Shown here in pieces: positions 12,570 to 13,061 of a stretch of DNA of 13,061 bases. This DNA comes from Robiginitomaculum sp. (lineage in GTDB: Bacteria; Pseudomonadota; Alphaproteobacteria; Caulobacterales; Maricaulaceae), in NCBI GenBank assembly GCA_002733385.1, contig NVVO01000010.1, positions 4,749 through 17,809 on the forward strand, read 5' to 3'. Made by a program: the position numbers and the translations under genes. Positions within the stretch are counted from its first letter, which is position 1. Each line of letters begins with the position of its first letter. The notes beneath the pieces are model-generated. The model saw only the letters and a list, made by a program, of their open reading frames with translations. It did not search any database and had not been told where the DNA came from.

Positions 12570-13061
12570 TTACCGTCTGCGCTGCCGCCTGTCATCACGC
12601 AAGATAAACAGGCGCGGATTGAGACGTTGATTGTACTGCAAACCCGACAATAATATTTTGGTTTGCTGACCAAAGCCGTCATGAACAATCCATTCGCGCA
12701 AGGCAAATGTGTTGGGGTCAAAGATCATGGTGATGGCCCCGTCCATTTCGCCGCTGCCGTCCTTGGCAGTGACGCTGATGGATTCAGGTGTTTTTTGCAA
12801 AGAAATCACTTCCACATCATCTTCAAGTTTGACGGTCTGCGCCAAAAAGAACGCCAAAGGTGTGGCTTTCAGGGGGACCCGGTCTTTGGTATCGAGGGCC
12901 GTGTCGATCTGGGTTAAGGTGACGCCGTCCGAAACCATCAGCAGGGTGGCGGGCGCGTCATATTCAAACCGGATCTTGCCCGGACGCTTCAAATACACAT
13001 TGCCTTGCGAAAACGAACCGTCCGAGCCGTATTGGGCGAACCGGCCGGAAAAACTGGCCGT
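12570..13061 (-). CDS. lolA: Outer-membrane lipoprotein carrier protein LolA, C-terminal part (runs off right edge)
   Basis: LolA ferries lipoproteins across the periplasm from LolCDE to the outer membrane. The minus-strand frame is open from the right edge (13061) to a TAA at 12570, giving 163 visible residues that begin TASFSGRFAQYGSDGSFSQG. The typical LolA pattern follows: GNVYLKRPGKIRFEYDAPAT, LLMVSDGVTLTQIDTAL, PLKATPLAFFLAQ, then EWIVHDGFGQQTKILLSG and NPRLFIL near the end. The start codon and signal peptide lie outside the window, so the GTG at 12998 is internal and not a start. The C-terminus ends in an unusually basic RDDRRQRRR tail. It is followed 40 bases later by xthA. Confidence 0.92.
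   Translation of the reverse strand, partial: TASFSGRFAQYGSDGSFSQGNVYLKRPGKIRFEYDAPATLLMVSDGVTLTQIDTALDTKDRVPLKATPLAFFLAQTVKLEDDVEVISLQKTPESISVTAKDGSGEMDGAITMIFDPNTFALREWIVHDGFGQQTKILLSGLQYNQRLNPRLFILRDDRRQRRR

Noticed and set aside
12996..12998. GTG at 12998 as the start of the last gene
   Set aside because: The frame stays open with LolA-like sequence to the window edge, so this codon is an internal valine.

Overview
This window looks like chromosomal DNA from an alphaproteobacterium of intermediate GC content. The evidence is indirect. The gene order lolA-xthA is common in that class, there is a TIGR02301-family secreted protein (as far as I recall an alphaproteobacterial family), xseB-ispA-dxs are clustered, and a YrdC-type threonylcarbamoyl-AMP synthase overlaps a D-2-hydroxyglutarate-dehydrogenase-like flavoprotein gene. 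A Hyphomonadaceae/Caulobacterales-like host would fit, but I cannot establish it from the sequence. Almost the whole window is coding, with short spacers. I see no rRNA, tRNA, CRISPR array, prophage or insertion sequence.

Layout. (1) Minus strand, 3326 down to 1: a tightly packed operon lepB - histidine phosphatase - xseB - ispA - dxs. Most junctions are ATGA overlaps or direct abutments. It joins protein export, a DNA-repair nuclease subunit and two isoprenoid genes (DXP synthase and farnesyl diphosphate synthase). dxs runs off the left edge. (2) Plus strand, 3411-6037: a YceI-like lipoprotein, tsaC and an FAD-linked oxidoreductase, joined by a zero-gap junction and then an ATGA overlap. yaaA (peroxide stress) and a secreted coiled-coil protein of unknown function follow. 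(3) 7492-9809: single genes on alternating strands. They are an atypical histidine phosphatase, a two-helix membrane protein, a SRAP/YedK abasic-site protein and a TIGR02301-family secreted protein. (4) Plus strand, 9837-11570: a HigBA toxin-antitoxin module with a visible promoter and operator, whose antitoxin stop codon overlaps the start of pyrC (dihydroorotase). (5) A paired palindromic repeat at 11601-11673 separates pyrC from the convergent xthA and lolA genes. lolA runs off the right edge.

The most interesting region is 9837-10494 plus the pyrC junction. The predicted higBA transcription start falls at or next to the first copy of a perfect 13-bp tandem duplication that carries the toxin start codon. 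The toxin would then be nearly leaderless, behind an out-of-frame decoy AUG. The antitoxin has a strong ribosome binding site. A pyrimidine-biosynthesis gene with no visible ribosome binding site of its own is coupled to the antitoxin. A second, 9-bp in-frame duplication of a start codon occurs at the FAD oxidoreductase. I see no wholly new multi-gene system; the rest is ordinary core-genome content.
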